Shown piece by piece: positions 27,096 through 36,143 of a stretch of DNA of 64,000 bases (position 1 is its first letter; every line of letters begins with the position of its first letter). Source of the DNA: Nocardioides solisilvae (GTDB lineage: Bacteria > Actinomycetota > Actinomycetes > Propionibacteriales > Nocardioidaceae); assembly GCF_003194625.1 (NCBI RefSeq), contig NZ_QHKX01000001.1, forward strand, positions 1,116,001 through 1,180,000, in the 5' to 3' direction. Below the pieces are notes generated by a model that did no database searches, was not told the origin of the DNA, and was given only the letters and a program-made list of their open reading frames with translations. Both the position numbers and the translations under genes were made by a program.

Positions 27096-29387
27096 GTGGC
27101 CGCTGTCTTCGAGAACCTCGACACCGTCTCCGTCGCCTCGCAGGACCCCGAACGGTCCCAGCCGTGGGCCGAGCTCGGCCTGAAGGCCGACGAGTACGCC
27201 CGGATCCGCGAGATCCTCGGCCGCCGCCCCACGAGCAGCGAGCTGGCGATGTACTCGGTGATGTGGAGCGAGCACTGCTCCTACAAGTCGACCAAGGTCC
27301 ACCTCAAGCAGTTCAGCGAGCTCCCGCAGGAGACCCCGCTCGGCAAGACCCTCGCCGGGATCGGCGAGAACGCGGGCGTCATCGACGTCGGGCAGGGCTA
27401 CGCCGTCACCTTCAAGGTGGAGAGCCACAACCACCCGTCGTTCGTCGAGCCCTACCAGGGCGCCGCGACCGGGATCGGCGGCATCGTCCGCGACATCCTC
27501 GCCATGGGTGCCCGCCCGGTCGCCGTGATGGACCCGCTGCGCTTCGGGCCGCTCGAGGCCGACGACACCCACCGGGTGCTGCCCGGCGTGGTCGCCGGCG
27601 TGGGCGGCTACGGCAACTGCCTCGGCCTGCCCAACATCGGCGGCGAGGTCGTCTTCGACGCCAGCTATGCCGGCAACCCGCTGGTCAACGCCCTCTGCGT
27701 GGGCGTGCTCCGCCACGAGGACCTCCACCTCGCCAAGGCCTCCGGCGTCGGCAACCAGGTGATCCTCTACGGCGCCCGCACCGGCGGCGACGGCATCGGC
27801 GGCGTGAGCGTCCTGGCCTCGGAGACGTTCGACGAGAACGCCGACGGCAGCAGCGGCCCCGCGAAGCGGCCCAGCGTGCAGGTCGGCGACCCGTTCATGG
27901 AGAAGCTGCTCATCGAGTGCACCCTCGAGATCTTCGCCGCCGGCCTCGTCGCCGGCATCCAGGACCTCGGCGGCGCGGGCCTGAGCTGTGCCACCTCCGA
28001 GCTGGCGAGCGCCGGCGACGGCGGCATGCACGTCCACCTGGACCGCGTCCCCCTCCGCGACTCCTCGCTGGCTCCCGAGGAGATCCTCATGAGCGAGTCG
28101 CAGGAGCGGATGATGGCCGTCGTCGAGCCGGGCGACGTCGAGGCCTTCCTCGAGATCTGCCGCAAGTGGGAGGTCGAGGCGGTCGTGGTCGGCGAGGTGA
28201 CCGACACCGGCCGCCTCGAGATCGACTGGCACGGCGAGCGCGTCGTCGACGTCCCGCCGCGCAGCGTCGCGCACGACGGCCCGACGTACCAGCGCCCCTT
28301 CGCCCGCCCCGCCTGGCAGGACGACCTGCAGGCCGACTCCGCCGCGGCCCTGCCGCGCCCGGTCGGCGACGAGGAGCTGCGCGACACCCTGTTGCGGCTG
28401 GTCGCCAGCCCCAACCTCTGCGACAAGTCGTGGGTCACCGACCAGTACGACCGCTACGTGCGCGGCAACACCGTGCTCGCCCAGCCGGCCGACAGCGGCA
28501 TGGTCCGCATCGACGAGGAGAGCAACCTCGGCGTCGCCGTCTCCACCGACTGCAACGGCCGCTTCGCCAAGCTCGACCCGTACGCCGGCGCGCAGCTGGC
28601 GCTCGTGGAGAGCTACCGCAACGTCGCCACCAACGGCGCCCGGCCGCTGGCGGTCTCCGACTGCCTCAACTTCGGCAGCCCCGAGGACCCCGACGTGATG
28701 TGGCAGTTCGCCGAGGCCTGCCGGGGCCTCAAGGACGGCTGCGCCGCGCTGGGCATCCCGGTGACCGGCGGCAACGTGAGCCTCTACAACCAGACGGGCG
28801 AGACCGCGATCCTGCCCACGCCGGTCGTCGCCGTCCTCGGCGTCATCGACGACGTCACCCGCCGGGTGCCGAGCCACTTCACGGCCGAGGGCGAGCACGT
28901 CTTCCTGCTCGGCGAGACCCGCGAGGAGCTGTCGGGCTCGGAGTGGGCGCACGTCGTCCACGGCCACCTCGGCGGCACCCCGCCGCAGGTCGACCTGGCG
29001 GCCGAGAAGGCGCTGGCCGCGCTGCTCGTCGAGGCCTCCGCCGAGGGCGTCCTGGCCAGCGCCCACGACCTCTCCGACGGCGGGCTCGCCCAGGCCCTCG
29101 CCGAGTCGACCTTCGGCCGCGGGATCGGCGTCCGGGTCGCGCTCGCCAAGGTCGCCGGCGGCGACCCGTTCGTCGCGCTCTTCTCCGAGTCGGCGGGCCG
29201 GGCGCTGGTCTCGGTCCCCGAGGAGAAGGTGGACGCGTGGCTGGCGCTCGTGCACCGGCACGGGGTCCCGGTCAGCGGGCTGGGTCGCACGGGCGGTGCC
29301 GACCTCGAGGTCGACGGCGTCTTCAGCGTCCCGGTCGCGCAGGTCCGCGACGCCTGGTCGGCCACCCTGCCCGCGGTCCTGGGCTGA
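27096..29387 (+). CDS. purL: FGAM synthase catalytic subunit PurL
   Basis: A 763-residue small-type PurL that converts FGAR to FGAM with ATP, using ammonia from PurQ. Length fits the PurS/PurQ-dependent form. Motifs: [15 protein letters not shown] with the catalytic His, [65 protein letters not shown] and the second-half [15 protein letters not shown] motif ([17 protein letters not shown]). Two AIRS-like halves are visible. Its partners purS and purQ are 3-4 kb upstream on the same strand, separated by the DUF1906 and zinc-ribbon genes. A 2-hydroxyacid dehydrogenase gene follows after 14 bases. Confidence 0.97.
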   Translation: MAAVFENLDTVSVASQDPERSQPWAELGLKADEYARIREILGRRPTSSELAMYSVMWSEHCSYKSTKVHLKQFSELPQETPLGKTLAGIGENAGVIDVGQGYAVTFKVESHNHPSFVEPYQGAATGIGGIVRDILAMGARPVAVMDPLRFGPLEADDTHRVLPGVVAGVGGYGNCLGLPNIGGEVVFDASYAGNPLVNALCVGVLRHEDLHLAKASGVGNQVILYGARTGGDGIGGVSVLASETFDENADGSSGPAKRPSVQVGDPFMEKLLIECTLEIFAAGLVAGIQDLGGAGLSCATSELASAGDGGMHVHLDRVPLRDSSLAPEEILMSESQERMMAVVEPGDVEAFLEICRKWEVEAVVVGEVTDTGRLEIDWHGERVVDVPPRSVAHDGPTYQRPFARPAWQDDLQADSAAALPRPVGDEELRDTLLRLVASPNLCDKSWVTDQYDRYVRGNTVLAQPADSGMVRIDEESNLGVAVSTDCNGRFAKLDPYAGAQLALVESYRNVATNGARPLAVSDCLNFGSPEDPDVMWQFAEACRGLKDGCAALGIPVTGGNVSLYNQTGETAILPTPVVAVLGVIDDVTRRVPSHFTAEGEHVFLLGETREELSGSEWAHVVHGHLGGTPPQVDLAAEKALAALLVEASAEGVLASAHDLSDGGLAQALAESTFGRGIGVRVALAKVAGGDPFVALFSESAGRALVSVPEEKVDAWLALVHRHGVPVSGLGRTGGADLEVDGVFSVPVAQVRDAWSATLPAVLG

Positions 29388-29401
29388 GCGGAGGCCGTGG
29401 G

Positions 29402-30343
29402 ATGGGTGTCGTCGTCGCCCTCGCCAGCGAGGCCCTCCGCGACCTGGTCGGTGACGTCGAGGGCGTCGAGATGGTCATCTGGGACGGCAAGGGCGCGCCG
29501 CCCCGCGCCGACGAGGTCGAGCTCGTCGTGGCGCCGTACAGCACCGCCGGGTTGCCCGACCTCTCCGGCCTCCCCGCCCTGCGCGTCGTCCAGGTCCAGT
29601 CGGCGGGGTACGACGGCATGGTCTCCCAGCTGCCGTCCCCGGCGCACGGCGACGGCGTGGTGCTCTGCAACGCCACCGGGGTCCACGACGACGCGACCGC
29701 CGAGCTGGCGCTCGGGCTCACCCTCGCCTCGCTCCGCGGCATCGACGGTGCCGTCCGCACCCGCGGCCAGTGGCTGCGCGACCTGAAGCGACGCTCCCTG
29801 GCCGACCGGCAGGTGCTGGTGCTCGGCTACGGCTCGATCGGCCGCGCGATCGCCGAGCGGATGGTCGCCTGCAAGGCCGTCGTGACCGGGGTCGCCAGCC
29901 GCCCCCGCCCCGACGACCTCGTGGGGCAGGTGCACGGCGTCGACGAGCTCGCCGACCTGCTGCCCGGGGCCGAGGTCGTCGTCGTGGTCCTGCCGCACAC
30001 CGACAGCACGCACCACCTCGTCGACGAGACCTTCCTCGCCCGCCTCCCCGACGGGGCGCTGGTCGTCAACGTCGGCCGCGGCCCGCTGCTGGACACCGAC
30101 GCCGTGCTCGCCCACGCCGGCCGGCTCTCCTTCGCCCTCGACGTGACCGACCCCGAGCCGCTGCCGCCAGAGCACCCGCTCTGGGAGGCGCCCGAGGTGC
30201 TCATCACCCCGCACCTCGGTGGCGGCACCACCGCCATGCTGCCCCGGATGGCCGCGCTCGCCCGTGAGCAGGTCGAGGCGTACGCCGCCGGACTACCGCT
30301 GCGCAACGTCGTCCACGACCCCGCCTCTTCCACCTCCGGATAG
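29402..30343 (+). CDS. D-2-hydroxyacid dehydrogenase-family protein
   Basis: A 313-residue NAD(P)-dependent oxidoreductase of the D-isomer 2-hydroxyacid dehydrogenase family. The Rossmann motif is VLVLGYGSIGRAIAERM (about 140-157). Active-site residues appear in NVGRGPLLD (Arg), VTDPEPLPPEHPLWE (Glu) and LITPHLGG (His). The exact substrate is unclear. It starts 14 bases after purL and probably shares its transcript. Its TAG stop is inside the left arm of a 20-bp inverted repeat. Confidence 0.85.
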   Translation: MGVVVALASEALRDLVGDVEGVEMVIWDGKGAPPRADEVELVVAPYSTAGLPDLSGLPALRVVQVQSAGYDGMVSQLPSPAHGDGVVLCNATGVHDDATAELALGLTLASLRGIDGAVRTRGQWLRDLKRRSLADRQVLVLGYGSIGRAIAERMVACKAVVTGVASRPRPDDLVGQVHGVDELADLLPGAEVVVVVLPHTDSTHHLVDETFLARLPDGALVVNVGRGPLLDTDAVLAHAGRLSFALDVTDPEPLPPEHPLWEAPEVLITPHLGGGTTAMLPRMAALAREQVEAYAAGLPLRNVVHDPASSTSG

Positions 30344-30400
30344 TCCCCCACGTTCTGACCGCGACAAGCCGATCGGGCGTGGTCAGAACGTGGGGGACTA
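30341..30400. terminator. Perfect 20-bp inverted repeat with 20-base loop
   Basis: The arm at 30341-30360 (TAGTCCCCCACG...) is exactly complementary to 30381-30400. The arm begins with the stop codon of the dehydrogenase gene. It is longer than a normal terminator stem and has no T-tract; it probably ends transcription from purL and from the convergent ABC permease side. Confidence 0.6.
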
Positions 30401-30515
30401 TCTGGATCGGTGGGCGCGGCGGCGCCACGGCATCCGGTCTTCGGTCATGGCTCGCGACGAGGCCGGGACGTCACCGACGTCCCGGCCCCGGCGAAGGCCG
30501 CGTCCTCCTGTCTGC

Positions 30516-31352
30516 CTAGCTCGAGCGGCGCATCGCCAGCACGCCCACCCAGACGCCGAGCGCCGCGACGACCGCGCCCCCGGCGAATCCGGCCGCCACC
30601 GTGTCGACCGGGAACGTGCCGGCGAATAGCGCCCGCACGGCCTCGACGACGTACGTCAGCGGGTTGAGGTCGGAGGCGACCTGCAGCCAACGCGGGGCGT
30701 CCTCGACCGGCAGCAGCACACCGGCCAGCAGCAGCACGGGGAAGAGGAAGGTCTGCTGCACGGTCCAGAACATCCAGTCCTGCCCCTTCGAGGCCAGGGC
30801 CAGCGCGAACGACAGGGCACCGATCCCGATGCTGAACAGCGACAGCACCAGGGCGCCGACCAGCACCCCGCCGAGGTGCAGGTCGAAGCTGAACGGCGTC
30901 ACCACCACGAGGATCACCCCCGTCTGCATGAGCATCGGCACCACCTCCTTGAGCGCCCGCCCGACCAGCAGCGACGACCGGCTGAGCGGCGAGACGAGCT
31001 GCCGCTCGTGGGAGCCGGTCTGCATCTCCTCCATGAGGTTGGCGCCGGTGAACGACGCGCCCATCAGGCACGTCATCGCGATGATGCCCGGGACGAACCA
31101 CTGCAGCGCCGAACCGCCGCCCGCCAGCTCGGGGAGCAGCGGGGCGAACAGGGCCAGGAAGACCACCGGCTGGACCATCGCGAAGAGGATCGAGGCCGGC
31201 TCGCGCCAGACCGGCTTGAGCTCCCGGCCCATCACGTTGAGGGTGTCCGCCACGAAGCGTCGCACACCGTTCGGGCTGCCCTGCCCGGTCCGTCCGGTCG
31301 GCCCCGTCCGCTCGTCCAGCTCGGGGTCGAGCCCCACGTCGTACGTCGTCAT
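30516..31352 (-). CDS. ABC-2 type exporter permease (DrrB-like)
   Basis: A 278-residue membrane protein of the ABC-2/DrrB group with six hydrophobic segments. Landmarks are SILFAMVQPVVFLALFAPLL, WFVPGIIAMTCLMGASFTGA, LVSPLSRSSLLVGRALKEVV and PVEDAPRWLQVASDLNPLTYVVEAVRALF, the typical C-terminal ABC-2 signature. It exports an unknown compound together with the ATPase encoded upstream. Its ATG overlaps the ATPase stop (ATGA), so it is the second gene of the pair. The 115-base gap downstream holds only the right arm of the long inverted repeat. Confidence 0.88.
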   Translation of the reverse strand: MTTYDVGLDPELDERTGPTGRTGQGSPNGVRRFVADTLNVMGRELKPVWREPASILFAMVQPVVFLALFAPLLPELAGGGSALQWFVPGIIAMTCLMGASFTGANLMEEMQTGSHERQLVSPLSRSSLLVGRALKEVVPMLMQTGVILVVVTPFSFDLHLGGVLVGALVLSLFSIGIGALSFALALASKGQDWMFWTVQQTFLFPVLLLAGVLLPVEDAPRWLQVASDLNPLTYVVEAVRALFAGTFPVDTVAAGFAGGAVVAALGVWVGVLAMRRSS

Positions 31353-32440
31353 GCCACCGCTCCTTCGTGCTCGTCGGTCTCCTGCTGCTGGGTCTGCGGG
31401 CCCTTCTCCGCGGCCGCGGCGGTCGCCTCCTCGTTGGCCTCGCGCAGGCTGCGCCCGGTGAGGTCGAGGAAGACGTCGTCGAGGGTCGGCCGCGCGACCT
31501 CGAGACTGAGGACGGGCGTGCCGGAGGCGTGCAGGTCGACCACCAGGTCGGGTGCCTGCTCGTGGGCGCCCTGCGCTCGGACCTCCACCAACGCGCCACG
31601 CCGCTCCACCCGCGCGCACGGGTGGAGCCGCTCGGCCCGTACGGCGGCGCTCGCCGCGGCCGCCTCGTCGGCGAGCGTGAGGGTCACCCGGTCGCCCAGT
31701 CGGGCCTTGAGCCGGGCCGCGGTGTCGTCGGCCACCATCCGGCCGTGGTCGATCACGATCACCCGCTCGGCGAGGGCGTCGGCCTCCTCGAGGTAGTGCG
31801 TGGTCAACACGATCGTGCTGCCCGTCTCGCGGTGCAGCCGCTCAACCAGACCTTGGAGGTTGGCGCGGTTCTGCGGGTCGAGCCCCGTCGAGGGCTCGTC
31901 GAGGAAGAGCACCCGGGGCAGGTGGACGAGCCCCATCGCGATGTCGAGGCGCCGCCGCTGCCCGCCCGACAGGCTCGAGACCTTGCGACGGGCGACCCGC
32001 TCGAGGTCGAGGTCGACGACCAACTCGTCGGCTCGCGCCCGCGCCTCCTTCCGGCCCAGGCCGTAGGCCCGACCTTGGCTGACGAGCTCGTCGAGGCCGA
32101 GCTGCTGGTGGCCGGCACCGTTGCCCTGCCCGACGTACCCGATGGCCCGCCGCACCTCGCGCTGCCCGGCGACCACGTCGTGGCCGGCCACCGTGGCGCT
32201 GCCCGCGGTGGGCGGGATGAGGGTGGTGAGCATCCGGAGCGTCGTGGACTTGCCCGCGCCGTTGGGACCGAGGAAGGCGACGAGCTCGCCCTGGCCGATC
32301 TCGAGGTCGAGGCCCTTCACCGCCTCGACCGTCTCCTTCTTCGTGGTGCCGGTCGTGAAGTGCCGGGTGAGTCCCCGGGTCACGATCGCCGGGCTCGCCG
32401 AGACCCGATCTGCCTTGCTGGAGGTGTGATGTGTCGTCAT
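31349..32440 (-). CDS. ABC exporter ATP-binding protein (DrrA-like)
   Basis: A 363-residue ATPase. Walker A is FLGPNGAGKSTT, the Q-loop is GYVGQGNGA, the signature is SSLSGGQRRRLDIAMGLVHL, and Walker B is LFLDEPSTGLD. The C-terminal extension (SLEVARPTLDDVFLDLTGRSLR) is typical of DrrA-type drug exporters. ATG 32440 is preferred: on the minus strand TAACGT lies 7 bases before it. It is divergent from a WYL regulator whose probable operator lies between the two promoters, so export is likely controlled by that regulator. Confidence 0.9.
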   Translation of the reverse strand: MTTHHTSSKADRVSASPAIVTRGLTRHFTTGTTKKETVEAVKGLDLEIGQGELVAFLGPNGAGKSTTLRMLTTLIPPTAGSATVAGHDVVAGQREVRRAIGYVGQGNGAGHQQLGLDELVSQGRAYGLGRKEARARADELVVDLDLERVARRKVSSLSGGQRRRLDIAMGLVHLPRVLFLDEPSTGLDPQNRANLQGLVERLHRETGSTIVLTTHYLEEADALAERVIVIDHGRMVADDTAARLKARLGDRVTLTLADEAAAASAAVRAERLHPCARVERRGALVEVRAQGAHEQAPDLVVDLHASGTPVLSLEVARPTLDDVFLDLTGRSLREANEEATAAAAEKGPQTQQQETDEHEGAVA

Positions 32441-32447
32441 GTCTCTG

Positions 32448-32496
32448 ACGTTAGGGACCAATCAGGTCAGGTTCTGTCCTGATGAAGATCTAGTCT
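32448..32496. promoter_or_regulatory. Divergent leaderless promoters with shared palindrome (ABC exporter / WYL regulator)
   Basis: The minus-strand TAACGT (32448-32453) lies 7 bases before the ATPase ATG. The plus-strand TAGTCT (32491-32496) lies 6 bases before the regulator ATG. Between them ATCAGG (32461-32466) and CCTGAT (32478-32483) form an inverted repeat covering both -35 regions, a likely operator. Confidence 0.5.
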
Positions 32497-32502
32497 GAGG
32501 TC

Positions 32503-33474
32503 ATGAGCACGAGCGAACGAATGCTTCGACTCCTCTCCCTGCTGCAGACGCACCGCTACTGGCCGGGCGGGGAGCTGGCGGGGCGGCTCGAGGTCAGCGA
32601 GCGCACGGTCCGGCGCGACGTCGAGCGGCTGCGCGACCTCGGGTACCAGGTGGACGCCGTGCGCGGCGCCGCCGGCGGCTACCAGCTGCGCGCCGGCGGC
32701 TCCCTCCCACCGCTGCTGCTCGAGGACGAGGAGGCCGTGGCGATCGCGGTCGGGTTGCGAACCGCCGCGGCGGGGGCGGTCGGCGGGACCGTCGACGGGG
32801 TGCAGGACTGGTCCGTCCAGGCGCTCACGAAGGTCGTCGCGCTCATGCCGCCGCGGCTGCGACGCCAGATCGACGCGCTCGCCACGCAGACCGAGGCGCC
32901 TGGGCCGTGGTCGGGCCGGCCGGTGGTCGACGCCGGGGTGCTCACCGTGCTCGCCCAGGCCTGCCGGGACGGCGAGGCGGTGCGCTTCGGCTACCACGGC
33001 CGGGACGCCGACCCCACATACCGGCACGTCGAGCCGCACCGACTGGTCGCCCTCGGCAGCCGCTGGTACCTGGTGGCCCACGACCGTGACCGCCAGGACT
33101 GGCGCAGCTTCCGGATCGACCGGATCAACGACCCCGCTCCCACGGGGCAGCGCTTCCGCCCGCGCGAGCTCCCCGCCGAGGACGCGGTCACCTTCGTGCG
33201 GTCCGGCATCCGGCGGATGCCGCAGCGGTACGCCGTCCGCGTGCGCATCGCCGCTCCCGCCGAGCAGCTCGCGGCGCAGGTCGGCCACTGGGCGGAGGTC
33301 ACTGGGACCCCCGAGGGGTGCCTGCTCGAGATGAGCACCGACTCCCTCGACTGGCCGCTCATGGTGCTGGCCGGTTGCGGGGCGCCCTTCACCGTGGAAG
33401 GACCTCCCGAGCTGGTCGAGGCAGTCGCCGAGGTCGGCGCACGGTTCACCCACGCCTCCGCTGCCGTCGGGTGA
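32503..33474 (+). CDS. WYL-domain transcriptional regulator
   Basis: A 323-residue regulator. The N-terminal DeoR-like winged helix (RMLRLLSLLQTHRYWPGGEL, AGRLEVSERTVRRDVERLRD; about 5-60) is followed by a WYL domain (about 140-205: VRFGYHGRDADPTYRHVEP, RWYLVAHDRDRQDWRSFRID) and a WCX-like C-terminus. WYL proteins sense small ligands or nucleic acids. It is divergent from the ABC exporter pair and probably regulates it. Its final 29 bases overlap the end of the convergent DUF222/HNH gene. Confidence 0.88.
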   Translation: MSTSERMLRLLSLLQTHRYWPGGELAGRLEVSERTVRRDVERLRDLGYQVDAVRGAAGGYQLRAGGSLPPLLLEDEEAVAIAVGLRTAAAGAVGGTVDGVQDWSVQALTKVVALMPPRLRRQIDALATQTEAPGPWSGRPVVDAGVLTVLAQACRDGEAVRFGYHGRDADPTYRHVEPHRLVALGSRWYLVAHDRDRQDWRSFRIDRINDPAPTGQRFRPRELPAEDAVTFVRSGIRRMPQRYAVRVRIAAPAEQLAAQVGHWAEVTGTPEGCLLEMSTDSLDWPLMVLAGCGAPFTVEGPPELVEAVAEVGARFTHASAAVG

Positions 33475-34783
33475 AGGTGACCTGTTCGCCGAGGAGCCAC
33501 TGTGTCTCGTAGTCGGGGTCGTGGGCGCGGTGGTGGTGCCAGGGGCAGAGCAGGCGGAGTTGGTCGAGGTTGGTCTTCCCGCCGTGGGCCCAGGGGTTGT
33601 CGCCGCCGTGGTGGCCTTCGCACCACTGGGCGGGCACCGAGCAGCCCTTCGTCTGGCAGGTCTGGTGGGTGAGCATCTTCGCGTCCCGTTGGTGGGGCTT
33701 GAAGAACCTGCTGGCTGACCCCCAGTCGAGTGGGACGCTCTTGCCGTCGAGCACCACGGGGATGAGGTCGGCCTGGCAGGCCAGGCGCCTGATCTCGTGT
33801 GGGCTGACCTGGGTGAGGTCCTCGCCGTTGCTCAGGACGGTGCCGTGGCCGAGCTGGTCGCGGAGGTCCTCGAAGTCGATGGTGATGAGGACCCGGGTGG
33901 CCGCACCGCCGTGGGCGGGGATCCGGGTCGGGTCGGCGGCTTCGAGGAAGGAGCAGAACGCCATCCCGAGCAGCCGTTCCTGCGGCAACCGTTTCCCCGT
34001 CACGGGGTCGAGGTGTGCGAACGCACCCAGCCCGGTGGCGGCACCGGTGTCCTTGCCGTCGTCCTGCTTGGGCGAGGTCCAGGCCTGCAGGTAGGTCTTC
34101 AACCGGCCCGCGACGTGGTCGGGGACCCGGGCGTGGACGTCGGTGGACCCGTCACCCCGCTTGTGGAACGTCAACCGGGTGGCGGCCTTGGCTCGTTTCT
34201 CGGCGCGTTCCAGCAGCTTCCGTTCCCGGTCGTCGCACGTCTCGGGTGCGACGACGGACAGGATCTTCACCCCCAGGGCCTCCAGCTGACGGGGGTTGAA
34301 CCTGGCGGCCGCGTCGACCAGGTGCGCCTCGACCCGGGCCAACACCTCGGGTGAGACCTGCTCGTCGGGCAACGGGTCGATCACCAACGCGTCCAGCGCC
34401 TTCACGATCACCCGGGCCTGCGGCAGGTTCACCCGACCGTCCTCGAGGCCGGCCGCGACGACCCACCACCGGGTCGAGAGCGCCTCGCCGAGCTTCTCCG
34501 CGGCGCTCCCGGCCGCGAACCCGGTCCGGGCGTGAGCATCCAGCCAGTTCGCGACGCTCTTGGCCCCGTCGTCCTCGGCGACCCCGCCCGGTGCGCCCAC
34601 GACCCCGATCACGCGCATCCGCAGCGACTCCAACCGGTCGCCCAACTTCGTGAGGGTCAGCAACGCGTCGCGCTGCGCGGCCGCCGACAGGTACACCGGA
34701 TCCGCCTCGGCCACTTCCGTGAGCGCTGCGTCAATGACGCCGCACGCCCGCGTGATCGGGTGACCACCCGCCTGCTCCCACAT
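33446..34783 (-). CDS. DUF222 / HNH nuclease-type protein
   Basis: A 445-residue protein of the DUF222-HNH family (13E12-like in mycobacteria), present in many copies in actinobacteria. The DUF222 part spans about 40-340 (RDALLTLTKLGDRLESLRMR, STRWWVVAAGLEDGRVNLPQ, LPQARVIVKALDAL). The HNH site is CEGHHGGDNPWAHGGKTNLD, then LCPWHHHRAHD, with intact His/Asn/His and CxxC-type cysteines (CQTKGC, LCPWH). The biological role is unknown. Base use looks less GC-rich than the neighbours, which hints at separate ancestry. No repeats or integrase flank it. Confidence 0.85.
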   Translation of the reverse strand: MWEQAGGHPITRACGVIDAALTEVAEADPVYLSAAAQRDALLTLTKLGDRLESLRMRVIGVVGAPGGVAEDDGAKSVANWLDAHARTGFAAGSAAEKLGEALSTRWWVVAAGLEDGRVNLPQARVIVKALDALVIDPLPDEQVSPEVLARVEAHLVDAAARFNPRQLEALGVKILSVVAPETCDDRERKLLERAEKRAKAATRLTFHKRGDGSTDVHARVPDHVAGRLKTYLQAWTSPKQDDGKDTGAATGLGAFAHLDPVTGKRLPQERLLGMAFCSFLEAADPTRIPAHGGAATRVLITIDFEDLRDQLGHGTVLSNGEDLTQVSPHEIRRLACQADLIPVVLDGKSVPLDWGSASRFFKPHQRDAKMLTHQTCQTKGCSVPAQWCEGHHGGDNPWAHGGKTNLDQLRLLCPWHHHRAHDPDYETQWLLGEQVTFTRRQRRRG

Positions 34784-34918
34784 CCCCCGAGACCCCCATC
34801 CCCGTCACGAACGCCCCCCCGGACGCCGTACCGGCAAGACCCCGATGCCCTGCCGACACCCACCACTCAACCAGCGACCACCGACAAGACGACCCCCGGA
34901 ACCGCCCTTCGCCCACAC

Positions 34919-34927
34919 TGTGGACAA
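34919..34927 (-). other. Single consensus DnaA box
   Basis: TGTGGACAA is the reverse complement of TTGTCCACA, the actinobacterial DnaA box. It lies in the 278-base gap between the HNH gene and the thioesterase gene, next to an A6 run. No second box is near, so it is not an origin. The rest of this gap shows only a TACCGT-like -10 and a GAGAGGACGG ribosome site before the ATG at 35062. Confidence 0.4.
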
Positions 34928-35061
34928 CAGTTCGAAAAAAGTCACCACCGACGGCATGAGGTGGGCGGCCGCCCACCCCGCTGTGCGACCCCGATGCACC
35001 CCGGAACTACCGTCGCAGCCAGCGCCCCGGGCGCACCCACCCGACCACGAGAGGACGGACG

Positions 35062-35838
35062 ATGCCCTACTTCGAGCGGCTCGACGAGGGCGTCTACCGG
35101 CCCACCGAGCACGTCTCCGGCGCGTGGAACAGCCGCGAGCAGCACATCGCCCCGGCGATCGGTCTCCTCGCCCACCTGGTCGAGCGCGACCACCTCGCGC
35201 GCCGCGACGGCGACCCGCTCGTCCTCGGCCGTCTCTCCTACGACATCCTCGGCACGCTCCCGCTCGAGCCGTGCGAGGTCGAGCTGCGGGTGCTGCGGCC
35301 CGGGCGCACGATCGAGCTGGTCGAGGCGCGGCTCAGCCACGGCGGGCGCGCTGGCCTGGTGCTGCGCGCCTGGCTGGTCGCGGCGGGGGAGACCACGCAC
35401 CTGGCCGGCACCACCTTCCCGGCGCTGCCGGCGCCCGACGCCCTGCCCGAGTGGGACCCCAGCCGCGTCTGGCCGGGCGGCTTCATCGCCGGCGTGCGGC
35501 TGCGCCGCGAGCAGGACGAGCCGGGCCGGGCGCGGTTCTGGGCGCGCACGGACGTCCCCCTGCTCGACGAGCCGGTGAGCGCCACGGCGACCGCGCTGCG
35601 CCTCGTCGACATCGCCAACGGGATGACCGTCCGCGAGGACCCGCGCGCGGTCCACTTCCCCAACCTCGATCTCACGGCTCACCTCTTCCGGACGCCGGAG
35701 CCCGGAGGATGGCTGGGCTTCGACACCACGGTCTCCTTCGGCCCCGGCGGCCTCGGGGTGACCAGCAGCCGGCTGCACGACGAGCGCGGTCCCTTCGGCA
35801 CGCTGGCCCAGTCGCTCACGGTCCGCCCGCTCGGCTGA
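35062..35838 (+). CDS. Thioesterase-family (double hotdog) protein
   Basis: A 258-residue acyl-CoA thioesterase-like protein (TesB/4HBT_3 type). The first hotdog (about 15-110) has GAWNSREQHIAPAIGLLAHL and LGRLSYDILGTLPLEPCEVE. The second (about 130-258) has VDIANGMTVREDPRAVHFPN, LDLTAHLFRTPEPGGWLGFD and HDERGPFGTLAQSLTVRP, the usual C-terminal signature. It probably hydrolyses acyl-CoAs; chain length is unknown. It stands alone, convergent with the small gene at 35883. Confidence 0.82.
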   Translation: MPYFERLDEGVYRPTEHVSGAWNSREQHIAPAIGLLAHLVERDHLARRDGDPLVLGRLSYDILGTLPLEPCEVELRVLRPGRTIELVEARLSHGGRAGLVLRAWLVAAGETTHLAGTTFPALPAPDALPEWDPSRVWPGGFIAGVRLRREQDEPGRARFWARTDVPLLDEPVSATATALRLVDIANGMTVREDPRAVHFPNLDLTAHLFRTPEPGGWLGFDTTVSFGPGGLGVTSSRLHDERGPFGTLAQSLTVRPLG

Positions 35839-35882
35839 CGCGCCCGTACGACGCGACGCAGGGGCCACGCCGCGGTGAGCGG

Positions 35883-36143
35883 TCAGTCCTCGGGCGGGGT
35901 GGTCCGCTCCCGGAACCAGGTCGTCGTCCCGGGCGCCATCCCACGCGACTTGGGCGTCTGCGGCACCGGCGTCACGATCAGCGCCGCCTCCTGGGGCAGC
36001 TCCCACTTCAGGGCGTGGTAGACGACCGAGAGGCTCTCGGTGCTGTCGAGGGCGAAGAGGCCGGGCGCGATCTCCCGCGCCTCGACCCACGGCCCGTCGA
36101 GATCGTCGGGCGGCTCCGAGCACCAGGCGAGGTAGGCGGTCAC
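35883..36143 (-). CDS. Small protein, unknown
   Basis: An 86-residue protein (VTAYLAWCSEPPDDLDGPWV, AREIAPGLFALDSTESLSVV, then YHALKWELPQEAALIVTPV). It has an alternating strand/helix pattern, no signal peptide and no family that I recognise. The GTG overlaps the stop of the upstream EamA gene (GTGA), so it is translationally coupled to that transporter. Confidence 0.65.
   Translation of the reverse strand: MTAYLAWCSEPPDDLDGPWVEAREIAPGLFALDSTESLSVVYHALKWELPQEAALIVTPVPQTPKSRGMAPGTTTWFRERTTPPED

Noticed and set aside
34919..34927. DnaA box as evidence of a replication origin
   Set aside because: Only one box is present, with no dnaA, dnaN or AT-rich unwinding region nearby.
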